Origin: Curvivirga aplysinae
GTDB lineage: Bacteria; Pseudomonadota; Alphaproteobacteria; UBA8366; Aestuariispiraceae
DNA: 36,663 nt
NCBI RefSeq assembly: GCF_009711445.1
Contig: NZ_SMMC01000194.1
Span: forward strand, 1 to 36,663
Direction of reading: 5' to 3'
Positions 1-7,598 of the stretch are shown piece after piece. How positions within the stretch are numbered: position 1 is the stretch's first letter; each line of letters opens with the position of its first letter. Position numbers and translations under genes: made by a program. Under the pieces are notes generated by a model. That model was not told the origin of the DNA, did not search any database, and worked only from the letters and a program-made list of their open reading frames with translations.

Positions 1-70
1 TAAACATTTCTTTATATCATAGTCAATTCAAAATGTCGCTTTTACCCACACAAACAGTCGCATAAATAAA

Positions 71-94
71 AAAGGGTTGGAAAACCAACCCTTT
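71..94 (-). terminator. Rho-independent terminator of the corrinoid operon
   Basis: A perfect 10-bp inverted repeat (AAAGGGTTGG and its complement) surrounds a 4-base loop. Read on the minus strand, the stem is followed by a T-rich tail (TTTATTTATG). It lies about 30 bases past the stop codon of the PF13769 gene, so it ends the three-gene minus-strand operon. It also argues that no further gene of that operon lies beyond the left window edge. Confidence 0.85.
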
Positions 95-125
95 AATTAT
101 CAGATTCTTTGAGAAATATTTACGA

Positions 126-428
126 TCAGGCTTCATTTCCGCCATTTGCAACCAATTCTTTTAATCTTTCATCATCATAAGCCGCCTCAAGTTCCGCAGC
201 TTTTTTGTTCGCCTCAACCTCTAAATCATCCGATACTTCAACAGGCGCCGCTTTTTTCCATTCTGCAAGATAATCTTCTGTACCACGTGCATCTCCACGC
301 ATCGCTGCACGGTCAATTGCTTTCTCAAAACGCTCATCCAGCACAACCTTGACTTGATCACGACGCCCCTTCTTACAAATCACCTGTGCAGGGATGTCAC
401 GCCAATATACAACAATCAATTGAGCCAT
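126..428 (-). CDS. 'Virulence factor' family protein (PF13769), last gene of corrinoid operon
   Basis: A 100-residue protein that opens with the VVYWRDIPAQV block and a KGRR segment typical of the small 'Virulence_fact' family. The name is historical and no virulence role is implied. There is no signal peptide or membrane segment, so it is probably cytoplasmic; the C-terminal half is charged and helical. An AGGAAA ribosome binding site sits a few bases before the ATG. The gene follows the DUF1638 gene after 17 bases and precedes a strong terminator, so it is the last gene of the operon. From general knowledge of alphaproteobacterial genomes this family tends to occur with corrinoid proteins and DUF1638. 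A role in assembling, loading or reactivating the corrinoid methyl carrier is inference. Family assignment is fairly sure; function is unknown. Confidence 0.8.
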   Translation of the reverse strand: MAQLIVVYWRDIPAQVICKKGRRDQVKVVLDERFEKAIDRAAMRGDARGTEDYLAEWKKAAPVEVSDDLEVEANKKAAELEAAYDDERLKELVANGGNEA

Positions 429-445
429 CTTAATTTCCTATTCCA

Positions 446-1111
446 TCATTGCTTATGGATATAGTCACCCTTGGAGATAAAATCGGCAAGTTCACCATAT
501 CCTGTTTTTACGATTTTCAGTTCTAATTTTAATTTGTCTGCCGCATCCTGAGCCATATCTAACAATTTATTGTCTTCGGTCTGAGCCAGATAAACGACAC
601 GCTTATAATTTCCAAACATTAATTCTAACATTTGCGGATATTTGTTAAGTCCCATACCTTCCATAATTAACGCGTCAAATTGACGAACCAGATAATCAGT
701 TAGATAGAAGGTGCCCAACTCTTCATCTGCCAGCTTTCCAAATGCGTCTTGTCCATGAAAGAACGCGTAACAATGTGCCCCTTGGATACGTTCCACATTA
801 TATCGCCGGCAGATATTATCTAATTTTCCACCAGTACCACAATCTGCATAACCAATCAGAATTCTTTCATATTGATCTTTATATTGAACAATCTTCTCTT
901 CTAATCTTTCTGGGATAGCATCCGGACGGTTATGGAGATTCGCCGGCAAGCAAGTAAGAGAGATATGCGTCAAATCATTCAGTTTAATAATCGTCAGAAT
1001 TTCTTTTGCCAATGCCCCGCATGCAATCACAAGCGTTTTGGCATTTTCAAAAAAAATCTCCGGAGCCTCTTCAGACTCCGGAGATTTCAAATTGTCAGGC
1101 AAAGCAGACAT
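446..1111 (-). CDS. DUF1638 domain-containing protein
   Basis: A 221-residue soluble protein that matches DUF1638 in its pattern: VIACGALAKE near residues 28-37, the LPANLHNRPDAIP block at 55-67, the GYADCGTGG motif at 87-95 and GAHCY at 111-115. The conserved cysteines (C31, C91, C114) and histidines (H60, H113) could form a metal or corrinoid site, but that is inference. It lies between the corrinoid protein (5 bases upstream) and the PF13769 protein (17 bases downstream), so all three are almost certainly co-transcribed and probably work together. The first 15 residues are acidic and poorly conserved in appearance. No biochemical role is established to my knowledge, and I assign none beyond association with corrinoid-dependent methyl transfer. 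Confidence 0.82.
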   Translation of the reverse strand: MSALPDNLKSPESEEAPEIFFENAKTLVIACGALAKEILTIIKLNDLTHISLTCLPANLHNRPDAIPERLEEKIVQYKDQYERILIGYADCGTGGKLDNICRRYNVERIQGAHCYAFFHGQDAFGKLADEELGTFYLTDYLVRQFDALIMEGMGLNKYPQMLELMFGNYKRVVYLAQTEDNKLLDMAQDAADKLKLELKIVKTGYGELADFISKGDYIHKQ

Positions 1112-1116
1112 AACGA

Positions 1117-1803
1117 TTATTGGTTATGCTTACGAGCCATGTATTCTTTAGCTGTTTCAACGGCAACTGCAGCATCACGACAGTAAGCATCAGCACCTAC
1201 TTCACGTGCGAACTCTTCGTTCAATGGCGCGCCGCCAACCAAAACAGTATAATCATCACGGATACCTTGTTCTTTCAATGTATCAATAACAACTTTCATG
1301 TAAGGCATTGTTGTTGTCAACAAAGCGGACATACCCAAAATGTCTGGCTTGTGCTCTTCTAATGCAGCTAGGTATTCTTCAACGGATTGGTTAATACCAA
1401 TGTCAATAACTTCAAAACCAGCACCTTCCATCATCATGGATACAAGGTTTTTACCAATATCGTGAATATCACCTTTTACGGTACCGATAACCATCTTACC
1501 TTGTTGTGGCGCACCAGATTCAGCAAGTAACGGGCGAAGAATTGCCATACCAGCTTTCATAGAGTTCGCAGACATCAATACTTCTGGTACGAAAAGAATA
1601 CCGTCACGGAAGTCAACGCCAACAATGCGCATACCTTCAACAAGTGCTTCTGTTAGAACTTTATATGGCGCCCAGCCACGTTCCAAAAGAATTTCTGTAC
1701 CTTCAGAAATCTCATCTGCAAGACCGTCATAAAGGTCGTCCCACATTTGCTCAACAAGTTCCTGATCATCCAGTTCGCGCAGGTCGAGTTCTTCTTCAGA
1801 CAT
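1117..1803 (-). CDS. Corrinoid (B12-binding) protein of a methyltransferase system
   Basis: This is a two-domain corrinoid carrier of the MetH/MtbC/MttC type. A helical cap domain (residues about 15-100, with the FVPEVLMSANSM block) precedes a Rossmann-like B12-binding domain. That domain carries the signature GDIHDIGKN, whose His supplies the lower cobalt ligand (base-off/His-on), then MSALLTTTM and the VLVGGAPL loop. Such proteins shuttle a methyl group on Co(I)/Co(III) between a substrate methyltransferase and an acceptor such as tetrahydrofolate or homocysteine. No methyltransferase lies in the window. It could serve a methylated-amine system or a split methionine synthase, and sequence alone does not decide. 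I place the start at 1803: AGGA lies 9 bases before that ATG, whereas it abuts the ATG at 1812. It is the first gene of the operon. Confidence 0.88.
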   Translation of the reverse strand: MSEEELDLRELDDQELVEQMWDDLYDGLADEISEGTEILLERGWAPYKVLTEALVEGMRIVGVDFRDGILFVPEVLMSANSMKAGMAILRPLLAESGAPQQGKMVIGTVKGDIHDIGKNLVSMMMEGAGFEVIDIGINQSVEEYLAALEEHKPDILGMSALLTTTMPYMKVVIDTLKEQGIRDDYTVLVGGAPLNEEFAREVGADAYCRDAAVAVETAKEYMARKHNQ

Positions 1804-1861
1804 TGGCGTCATTCCTATAATTTTATATAAGTGATAATTTAATTTTCCTACTCTACTGATA

Positions 1862-1906
1862 ATCCAAACGGACTACTGGCAGCAATAGAATTTCCGACTA
1901 TTGGAT
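1862..1906 (-). promoter_or_regulatory. Leader with two mutually exclusive hairpins
   Basis: In the 5' leader of the corrinoid operon, ATCCAA (1862-1867) can pair with TTGGAT (1901-1906), while CAATAG (1883-1888) can pair with CTATTG (1898-1903). The two stems share bases 1901-1903, so both cannot form fully. It matches no riboswitch class that I recognise. It may be chance in AT-rich DNA. Confidence 0.2.
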
Positions 1907-1940
1907 ATATATTTACGGCAATAATCCAACTTTTTTACAC

Positions 1941-1967
1941 GCGACAGGGTTTATACCCAGTGCGACA
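1941..1967 (-). promoter_or_regulatory. Candidate ArgR/GbdR-type operator (direct TGTCGC repeat, 21-bp spacing)
   Basis: On the minus strand TGTCGC occurs at 1967-1962 and again at 1946-1941, exactly 21 bases apart and pointing at the corrinoid operon. The published consensus for Pseudomonas aeruginosa ArgR, an AraC-family activator with a GATase-1-like domain, is TGTCGC-N8-AA-N5, also a 21-base unit. The proximal copy fits that consensus, having AA at the right place; the distal copy has TA there. An AT-rich stretch (TAAATATATAT, 1915-1905) follows as a possible -10. The regulator is not in the window. Confidence 0.45.
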
Positions 1968-2027
1968 GTGTGAAAAAAATATAAAAAAAACGTTAAAAAT
2001 CAAAGAAATAGTATTTTATTGATTTAC

Positions 2028-2645
2028 TTATTCTGACTTTTCAAAATTCTCATCAGCGTTTTTAAGGCGATTTAACAAAGAAATAGAAGCTTTATCACCA
2101 GCTTGTGCGGCCTTCTCTAGCCATGTTTTTGCAGATGGGATATCTGGCTTCTCCCCTTCACCCTGCCAATAGATTATGCCTAGTTGACGCATCGCTATTA
2201 TCAGACCAGCCTCTGCAGCTTTACGATAATATTCTTTTGCAAGATTAAGATCTTTATCCAATCCATTCCCATACTCATGGGCAAAGCCGAGATTGAAATT
2301 TGCTTCAGACGACCCAAGTGAGGCGGCGATTCGATGCATTTCATATGCCCGCTCTATATTACCTTCAGCCTGATAGATTCTAGCAGCGGCAATTGCACCA
2401 TCCAGATTCCCAGCTTCCGCAGACTTTTCATACCAAAATACAGCATTCTCCAAAGATGCATCTGGCGCCACACCTTGTTCATTTAATAATCCGAGAAAAA
2501 ACATCGCTTTACGATCGCCAATCTCAGCTTTCTCAATATATCCATTATACACAAAATCGGGCAATGCTTCATTAGCAGACAATGACGTTGCGTATAAACT
2601 GGCATATATACCAGTCACTATTCCATATTTTAATAGTTTCCGCAT
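2028..2645 (-). CDS. Secreted Sel1-repeat (TPR-like) protein
   Basis: A protein of about 205 residues with a signal peptide (basic MRKLLK, a hydrophobic stretch, then a small-residue cleavage region before ANEALP). About four Sel1-like repeats follow, recognisable by blocks such as AMFFLGLLNEQG, AVFWYEKSAEAG, ANFNLGFAHEYGNG and AKTWLEKAAQAG. Sel1 repeats form helical solenoids for protein-protein contacts, probably here in the periplasm. The frame can be extended upstream to a TTG (2660), but that adds VNVF before the signal peptide, so I use the ATG at 2645. It lies 27 bases behind the cyclase gene on the same strand and is probably co-transcribed with it. Partner and process are unknown. 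Confidence 0.8.
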   Translation of the reverse strand: MRKLLKYGIVTGIYASLYATSLSANEALPDFVYNGYIEKAEIGDRKAMFFLGLLNEQGVAPDASLENAVFWYEKSAEAGNLDGAIAAARIYQAEGNIERAYEMHRIAASLGSSEANFNLGFAHEYGNGLDKDLNLAKEYYRKAAEAGLIIAMRQLGIIYWQGEGEKPDIPSAKTWLEKAAQAGDKASISLLNRLKNADENFEKSE

Positions 2646-2672
2646 AAACACATTCACCAAACATTATTGCGA

Positions 2673-4532
2673 TCAAGATTTAACTGATACTTCATATACA
2701 GATTGCGGATCTTCAAAACCTTTGAGTTCAAATTGACCTACAGATTTAAAGCCAAAAGGTTTACCTCGGCACATTTCCATGACAATGCCGGAAACGGCAA
2801 CTTGTTCAGCATCCGCTTTATCCATGACTCGCGCAGCCATATTCACAGGCGTGCCAAATAAATCACCATTTTCATGGATAGGTTCGCCGGCACTGATTCC
2901 AATCCGAATTTGAAACCCCATAGCTGGCATGGCTTCTGCAAATTTCTGCACCCCTCGTTGCATCGCAAGACCAGCTTCCACAGAATTCACCACTGCAGGG
3001 AAAGAAGCCATTATACCGTCACCTGTATGCTTTATCTCCTGTCCCGCATATCGGCTGATAGCCTCACGGATAATATCATTATGCGCCCGAATAACCTGCA
3101 TCATCCACTCCTCACCCTTAGTTTGCTGGTTCAGGGTTGAGTTAACAATATCCGTGAATAATACAGCAACGAACTTACGTTCCGGGTCAGCTTCCACTGG
3201 TTTTTCTGCTTCTTGCTTTCGAGATTTCGTTTTTTTCTTTTGTTCTTTTAACTCAGGGAAACGCCAAGATTGAAGTGCATCTTCAAGATTGCTTTTGCTC
3301 CCGGCCTTTCCAGCCTTCTTGATCTGGTTATTTCGACCAAGCGCATACATATCAAAGTAATTCTCATCGAGAAGATATTCATCAATATTACTACAAAAAC
3401 CCTTGGCTTGCTCTACTGGTAGATCTAATTTAGCAACATTAGAAACCAATACGTCCAAGCTGGATTCTTTATTCAAGTTATGAATATGCATAAGTTCTTC
3501 ATTGATACCAGCCATATACAAAATCAAACCAAATCGGGTATATGCATCTGTTTTCGCAGTTTCACCCACAATAGAAATCGCATCTGTAATAATTGAAGCC
3601 AACTCATTCTCACAAACCTCCAATGCATCTTTTTGATTCAATCCTGTTCTTTTACTCAAATCGCTGGATGCGGACAAAGATGACACATCATCATCTTCTG
3701 AAACTGGCTCACTTGATACAGATTGATAAACTGATCTTTCAACACTAGATCGAGTATCTGCTATGGGGAATGGTTCTTCATTATCTGGTAAATCATCGTC
3801 TAAATCCTGAAATGAAGGCGATTCTGTTAATGTTTCACCCATATGAATGCTATTTTCAGGGGGCATCTCCTCCATCATCGCTCTAGCTCCCACTTCCTTA
3901 TTTGCCTTTGCAGCGGTCGCCAAAAGCTTTTTTAGTTTTGGCACAAAAAACAACAAGAAAGTCGAAATAAATACAAAGGCTAAAATCCCCATGGTAGTAT
4001 CACGCCCCAGAAAGATATCCATGGAAAATAAAATTAGATAAACCGATACAGAAGTAAATGTTCCAGCAATTGTTGCAAAGAAGAACGCAACCATAATCCC
4101 AAATACATTCAGCTGATCATCTTTCTTACTTTTCTTTGCAGGTGCGCTTCGCGTAGGCGGCATCTTAGCTTCCGTCTTTTTAGTGGAGGCTGCCTTCATT
4201 CCACTAATACCGCTCTTAATTGGTGAAGAAGATTTGGGCGAACTAGGCCGAGCTGACGTTTTCTTAGAAACTGATTTACCACCAGATATTGCAGAAACTT
4301 GAGGTTTAGACTTCATAGACGGCGTGTGATAAATGACACTTTCAGATGAATCATTATCTGATGCGCTAAATGCTTCTCTTATAACAACGGCACCATCAAC
4401 ATTAGGAAGTTTTTCGACGGTTTGTGCCTCTTCCAAAGCTGCTTCTCGTCTATTTCCATCGAAATGCGCATGAAAATTCCAACGTGTGCCTTGGAGAGTA
4501 TAAACTTCGAAATTAATCGTTTTAACTGCCAT
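2673..4532 (-). CDS. Membrane-anchored class III adenylate/guanylate cyclase
   Basis: A 619-residue protein. Residues 1-55 form a small N-terminal domain (FEVYTLQGTRWNFHAHF followed by a helix). Residues 60-138 are a low-complexity Ser/Lys/Pro-rich linker. Two transmembrane helices lie at about 143-170 and 180-200. A cytosolic acidic linker and helical region follow, and the class III nucleotidyl cyclase domain spans about 454-619. Catalytic residues are present: metal aspartates in FTDIVNST (about D461) and KHTGDG (about D505), the preceding purine-selecting Lys (IKHTGDG), and the transition-state Asn/Arg in GTPVNMAAR. It should therefore be active, most likely making cAMP. The linker between membrane and catalytic domain has no sensor domain I recognise. 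It heads a probable operon with the Sel1 protein. Confidence 0.88.
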   Translation of the reverse strand: MAVKTINFEVYTLQGTRWNFHAHFDGNRREAALEEAQTVEKLPNVDGAVVIREAFSASDNDSSESVIYHTPSMKSKPQVSAISGGKSVSKKTSARPSSPKSSSPIKSGISGMKAASTKKTEAKMPPTRSAPAKKSKKDDQLNVFGIMVAFFFATIAGTFTSVSVYLILFSMDIFLGRDTTMGILAFVFISTFLLFFVPKLKKLLATAAKANKEVGARAMMEEMPPENSIHMGETLTESPSFQDLDDDLPDNEEPFPIADTRSSVERSVYQSVSSEPVSEDDDVSSLSASSDLSKRTGLNQKDALEVCENELASIITDAISIVGETAKTDAYTRFGLILYMAGINEELMHIHNLNKESSLDVLVSNVAKLDLPVEQAKGFCSNIDEYLLDENYFDMYALGRNNQIKKAGKAGSKSNLEDALQSWRFPELKEQKKKTKSRKQEAEKPVEADPERKFVAVLFTDIVNSTLNQQTKGEEWMMQVIRAHNDIIREAISRYAGQEIKHTGDGIMASFPAVVNSVEAGLAMQRGVQKFAEAMPAMGFQIRIGISAGEPIHENGDLFGTPVNMAARVMDKADAEQVAVSGIVMEMCRGKPFGFKSVGQFELKGFEDPQSVYEVSVKS

Positions 4533-4731
4533 CAGTCTATAACTACCTTCTTTGCATTCGCGAAATGCAAAAATCCTATGGATACATAGACTTAAAACAC
4601 AAAATCACGCTCACGTAAATGTTAGATAGAGCTTATCCTTAAAAATACATCAATAACACAATTCCCTAATAAAAATTGTAATCGAAACACTATATTATCA
4701 TTCTATAATGATTTAGACCTACCATTACGAG

Positions 4732-5610
4732 CTATTGCAACCAACTGGGGTTATTTATGAGGACTTCAGTTTCGCCGATCATAAATGGTGTATGATCATT
4801 CACCGCTTTATCCATTCTATCTAAACGGACAAATGCTAATGCGGTACTTTTAGAAACAGAACGTATAGAACCAATTTCTTTTTCCCCTGCGTAAATCGCA
4901 TCACCAGAATGAACAGAGTGACTAAAATTTCCAGATACTGGTTTAACTGTCATTAGGCGCTTCTTAATCAATGCCCGATATTTAGTACGCGCCGTTAACT
5001 CCTGCCCCATATAGCAGCCTTTTTGCCAATCTACACCATTGAGTTCGTCAAATCCGTATTCAAGTAACAAACCCTTATTCTTTTCTATATCTTGGCTACC
5101 ATCAGGAATTCCTGCTTCAATTCGAATTGTGTCATATGTTTCTTTCAGGTCTAGTTTCGCTGATTGGTTATTGTCTAAAAATTCATCTTTATTTCCGATA
5201 AAACGATATCCTAACTTAGGGCTTCTTGGATCGGAATAAATCACACCACCCTCAACTACAAAACCATAATCAACATCTTCAAATGCCCAGTCCCCTAGCA
5301 ACAACAAGGACGACACAGATTGATCTATTCCCAATTGAATATCCGATCTTAATTGATATTTACGCAGTAACTGTCCAAGCGGCATCATTTCATCTTTATG
5401 GCAATCTATGAGAAGAGAATCTTCGCGGGATATGACAAAAAAATCGTATAAAAACTTTCCTTGAGGCGTTAATAGCGCGGCCCATATTGCGTATCCGTCT
5501 CTGCACTTTTCAACATCATTAGAGATCAGTCCTTGTAAAAACTCAAAACGATCATCCCCAGAAATAGTAATGAATGCACGTGTAGAATCGATAACATAAG
5601 AAGCTTCCAT
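4732..5610 (-). CDS. ygfZ: YgfZ/GcvT-type folate-binding protein (Fe-S cluster maintenance)
   Basis: A 292-residue member of the YgfZ/IBA57 family, related to the glycine-cleavage T protein. The diagnostic motif K-G-C-Y-M-G-Q-E, with the essential Cys, lies at about residues 201-208 and is followed by LTARTKYRALIKKRL. The N-terminal half has the family pattern 'FLQGLISNDVEK' and 'LLTPQGKFLYDFFV'. Known members use tetrahydrofolate to help assemble or repair [4Fe-4S] enzymes such as MiaB. It stands alone on the minus strand, divergent from the glycosyltransferase operon. An AAGG element lies about 13 bases before the ATG, so ribosome binding looks weak. Confidence 0.93.
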   Translation of the reverse strand: MEASYVIDSTRAFITISGDDRFEFLQGLISNDVEKCRDGYAIWAALLTPQGKFLYDFFVISREDSLLIDCHKDEMMPLGQLLRKYQLRSDIQLGIDQSVSSLLLLGDWAFEDVDYGFVVEGGVIYSDPRSPKLGYRFIGNKDEFLDNNQSAKLDLKETYDTIRIEAGIPDGSQDIEKNKGLLLEYGFDELNGVDWQKGCYMGQELTARTKYRALIKKRLMTVKPVSGNFSHSVHSGDAIYAGEKEIGSIRSVSKSTALAFVRLDRMDKAVNDHTPFMIGETEVLINNPSWLQ

Positions 5611-5665
5611 TTAAAAATACGCCTTATTATTTTTAATATCTTGTAGAGAATAAAATCTTAAATCC

Positions 5666-5681
5666 AACTTACAGGTAAGTT
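5666..5681. promoter_or_regulatory. Perfect 16-bp inverted repeat between ygfZ and the glycosyltransferase operon
   Basis: AACTTAC-AG-GTAAGTT is a 7-bp perfect dyad with a 2-base centre. On the minus strand it follows a TTGAGA (5686-5681) that could be a -35 element, so a protein bound here would cover the ygfZ promoter. The regulator is unknown. Confidence 0.35.
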
Positions 5682-5731
5682 CTCAACCATAACTTAGCAA
5701 GAGACAATTAACCGAAAACCTACCATTTATA

Positions 5732-5760
5732 TTGACCTATGTCCCTTCCATGCCTAAATC
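5732..5760 (+). promoter_or_regulatory. Candidate sigma-70 promoter of the glycosyltransferase-asnB-pyrC operon
   Basis: TTGACC (5732-5737) and TAAATC (5755-5760) are separated by 17 bases, close to the housekeeping consensus. Transcription would start about 30 bases before the ATG at 5798. Confidence 0.4.
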
Positions 5761-5797
5761 TAAGCGTCGAAAATCATCAACTTTAATGGATCTTTAA

Positions 5798-6550
5798 ATG
5801 TCAGTCGACTTATCGGCGCTTGTCGTAGCGCATAATGAAGAAAAACAGCTTGCGGCCTGCCTAGAATCCTTGAAATTCGCGGATCAAATTGTCGTTGTTT
5901 TAGATAAATGCACTGACGGAAGCAAAGAAATCGCTGAAAATTTCAATGCGAAAATAATTGAAGGAAACTGGCCAATTGAAGGTGACAGACGAAATATTGG
6001 CCTTGATGCCTGTGATGGTTCGTGGATTATCGAACTTGATGCTGATGAACGTGTCACACCCGAACTTGCCAAAGAAATAAGTAAGACTCTTCCTAATACC
6101 ACAGCTGGACATTTTTTATTACCGTTTGACAATTATGTTGGCTCGCGTCTTGTCCGTTATGGCTGGGGGTGTAGTTGGGGTGTTAGTGCGGCCCCTCGTC
6201 TACACAAAAAAGGGAATAAACGCTGGGGACGACAACGTGTTCACCCTTCGATAGAACTGCTAGGTAAAAGACAAGAAATGGTCGGCCGCATTGATCATTA
6301 TGTTGATCGAAATATATCAGATATGATTAAAAGGCTCGACTCTTATACCAGTGCAAAAGCAAAAGATTTGCGAGATCACCCTGATGGCGTAGGGTATGCA
6401 CGCAATATCAGACGTTTCTTTTCTCGCTTCATAAAATGTTATTATGGCCGCAAAGGTTATAAAGAAGGTAAATACGGATTCTTAATTGCTTTAATGGCAG
6501 GTCTTTATCCAATCATCTCCTATCTAAAAGCCAATTTGGAAGAAGAATGA
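5798..6550 (+). CDS. Family 2 glycosyltransferase, LPS-core WaaE-like
   Basis: A 250-residue GT-A fold enzyme. The N-terminal LSALVVAHNEEKQLAACLESL is the GT2 nucleotide-sugar start. VVVLDKCTDGSKEIA and IIELDADERV (DxD at about D81-D83) bind nucleotide and metal. RRNIGLDAC and the later WGRQRVHPSIELLG and 'DHYVDRNISDMIKRLDSYT' blocks resemble lipopolysaccharide core glycosyltransferases of the WaaE/KdtX group. A hydrophobic C-terminal segment (YGFLIALMAGLYPIISYL) suggests inner-membrane association. Its stop overlaps the start of the next gene (ATGA), so translation is coupled. The exact sugar and acceptor cannot be read from the sequence; the context suggests surface polysaccharide or LPS core. 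Confidence 0.88.
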   Translation: MSVDLSALVVAHNEEKQLAACLESLKFADQIVVVLDKCTDGSKEIAENFNAKIIEGNWPIEGDRRNIGLDACDGSWIIELDADERVTPELAKEISKTLPNTTAGHFLLPFDNYVGSRLVRYGWGCSWGVSAAPRLHKKGNKRWGRQRVHPSIELLGKRQEMVGRIDHYVDRNISDMIKRLDSYTSAKAKDLRDHPDGVGYARNIRRFFSRFIKCYYGRKGYKEGKYGFLIALMAGLYPIISYLKANLEEE

Positions 6551-7581
6551 CCAGATTACTACAAATTATGGCCGGCGCAAAAGTTGGTGGCGCTGAAAAA
6601 TTCTTTGAACGTTTAGCCATTGCTTTTCATAACGCAGGTATTGAGCAACATATTGCTATTCGTCAAAATGCCGAGCGCGAAAACCTATTGAGAGAAGCAG
6701 GTCTTCATCTATCAAATCATCGATTAGGTGGTATTTTTGATTTTAAATCACACCGTAATATTCAACAAATCGCAACGCAATTTAAACCAGATATTTCTTT
6801 AGCCTGGATGAGTCGTGGTGCGCGTTTTATGCCAAAAGGTGACTTCACAACAGTCGCACGCTTAGGCGGTTATTACGATCTTAAATATTTTAAAAAATGT
6901 GAGCACCTTATTGGCAACACACAAGATATTTGCAAATACCTTCGAGAAAAAGGATGGCCGGAAGACAAAGTTTGGTATCTGCCCAATTTTGTAGATGATA
7001 CTATTATGCCTCCTCAAAGCAGAGAAGAGCTAAATACACCAGAAGATGCCCCTTTGATGCTTGGGTTAGGACGTTTGCACGAAAATAAAGCTTTCGATCT
7101 AGGACTTGAAGTCATAGCAAAACTTCCGAACACCTATTACTGGATTGCAGGCACGGGGCCCAAAGAACTTGAATTAAAGCAACAAGCTGAAAAATTGGGT
7201 ATTACAGATCGAGTAAGATTCTTGGGTTGGAGAACTGATATTGCGGCACTATTTGCAGCTGCAGATATCTTTTTATGTACGTCCCGCCATGAACCTTTGG
7301 GTAACATGATGATTGAAGCCTGGGCACATGGTACGCCTGTTATTGCCGCAGCGGCACAAGGTCCAACTGAACATATATCTCATGGACATAACGGACTATT
7401 AAGTCCGATAGATGACGCTGATAAAATGGCTCAGAATGTTCAACAACTTTTAGACAATAAAGATTTATCTATTGAAATAGCAAGTAATGGGAATCAATCG
7501 TATAAAGAGGCGTATACTGAAGGCCAGGTTGTTACGAAGTATCAAGAATTCTTTGATAAGATATTAAAAACAAAAAGTTAA
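6547..7581 (+). CDS. Family 4 glycosyltransferase (GT-B), probable LPS/surface glycan
   Basis: A 344-residue retaining GT-B enzyme. The N-terminal glycine-rich acceptor-side loop reads GAKVGGAEKFFERLA. The C-terminal nucleotide-sugar domain has LGLGRLHENKAFDLGLEV, the phosphate-contact segment VRFLGWRTDIAALFAAADIFLCTSRHE, and the family EX7E motif (E-PLGNMMI-E at about residues 248-256). GPTEHISHGHNGLL follows. It overlaps the upstream GT2 gene by 4 bases and precedes asnB by 17 bases, so the two glycosyltransferases probably act in succession on one glycan. Substrate specificity is unknown. Confidence 0.88.
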   Translation: MTRLLQIMAGAKVGGAEKFFERLAIAFHNAGIEQHIAIRQNAERENLLREAGLHLSNHRLGGIFDFKSHRNIQQIATQFKPDISLAWMSRGARFMPKGDFTTVARLGGYYDLKYFKKCEHLIGNTQDICKYLREKGWPEDKVWYLPNFVDDTIMPPQSREELNTPEDAPLMLGLGRLHENKAFDLGLEVIAKLPNTYYWIAGTGPKELELKQQAEKLGITDRVRFLGWRTDIAALFAAADIFLCTSRHEPLGNMMIEAWAHGTPVIAAAAQGPTEHISHGHNGLLSPIDDADKMAQNVQQLLDNKDLSIEIASNGNQSYKEAYTEGQVVTKYQEFFDKILKTKS

Positions 7582-7598
7582 TTTAAGGACCCCATTTT

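Noticed and set aside
1813-1940. Cobalamin, SAM or SAH riboswitch before the corrinoid operon
   Set aside because: I looked for the B12 box and the SAM/SAH core sequences and found none. Only short AT-rich stems are present.
2646-2660. TTG start for the Sel1 protein
   Set aside because: It would place extra residues before a clear signal peptide that begins at the ATG at 2645.
4697-4712. Terminator after ygfZ
   Set aside because: ATCATT-CTAT-AATGAT is a 6-bp AT-only stem with no T-tract, too weak to call.
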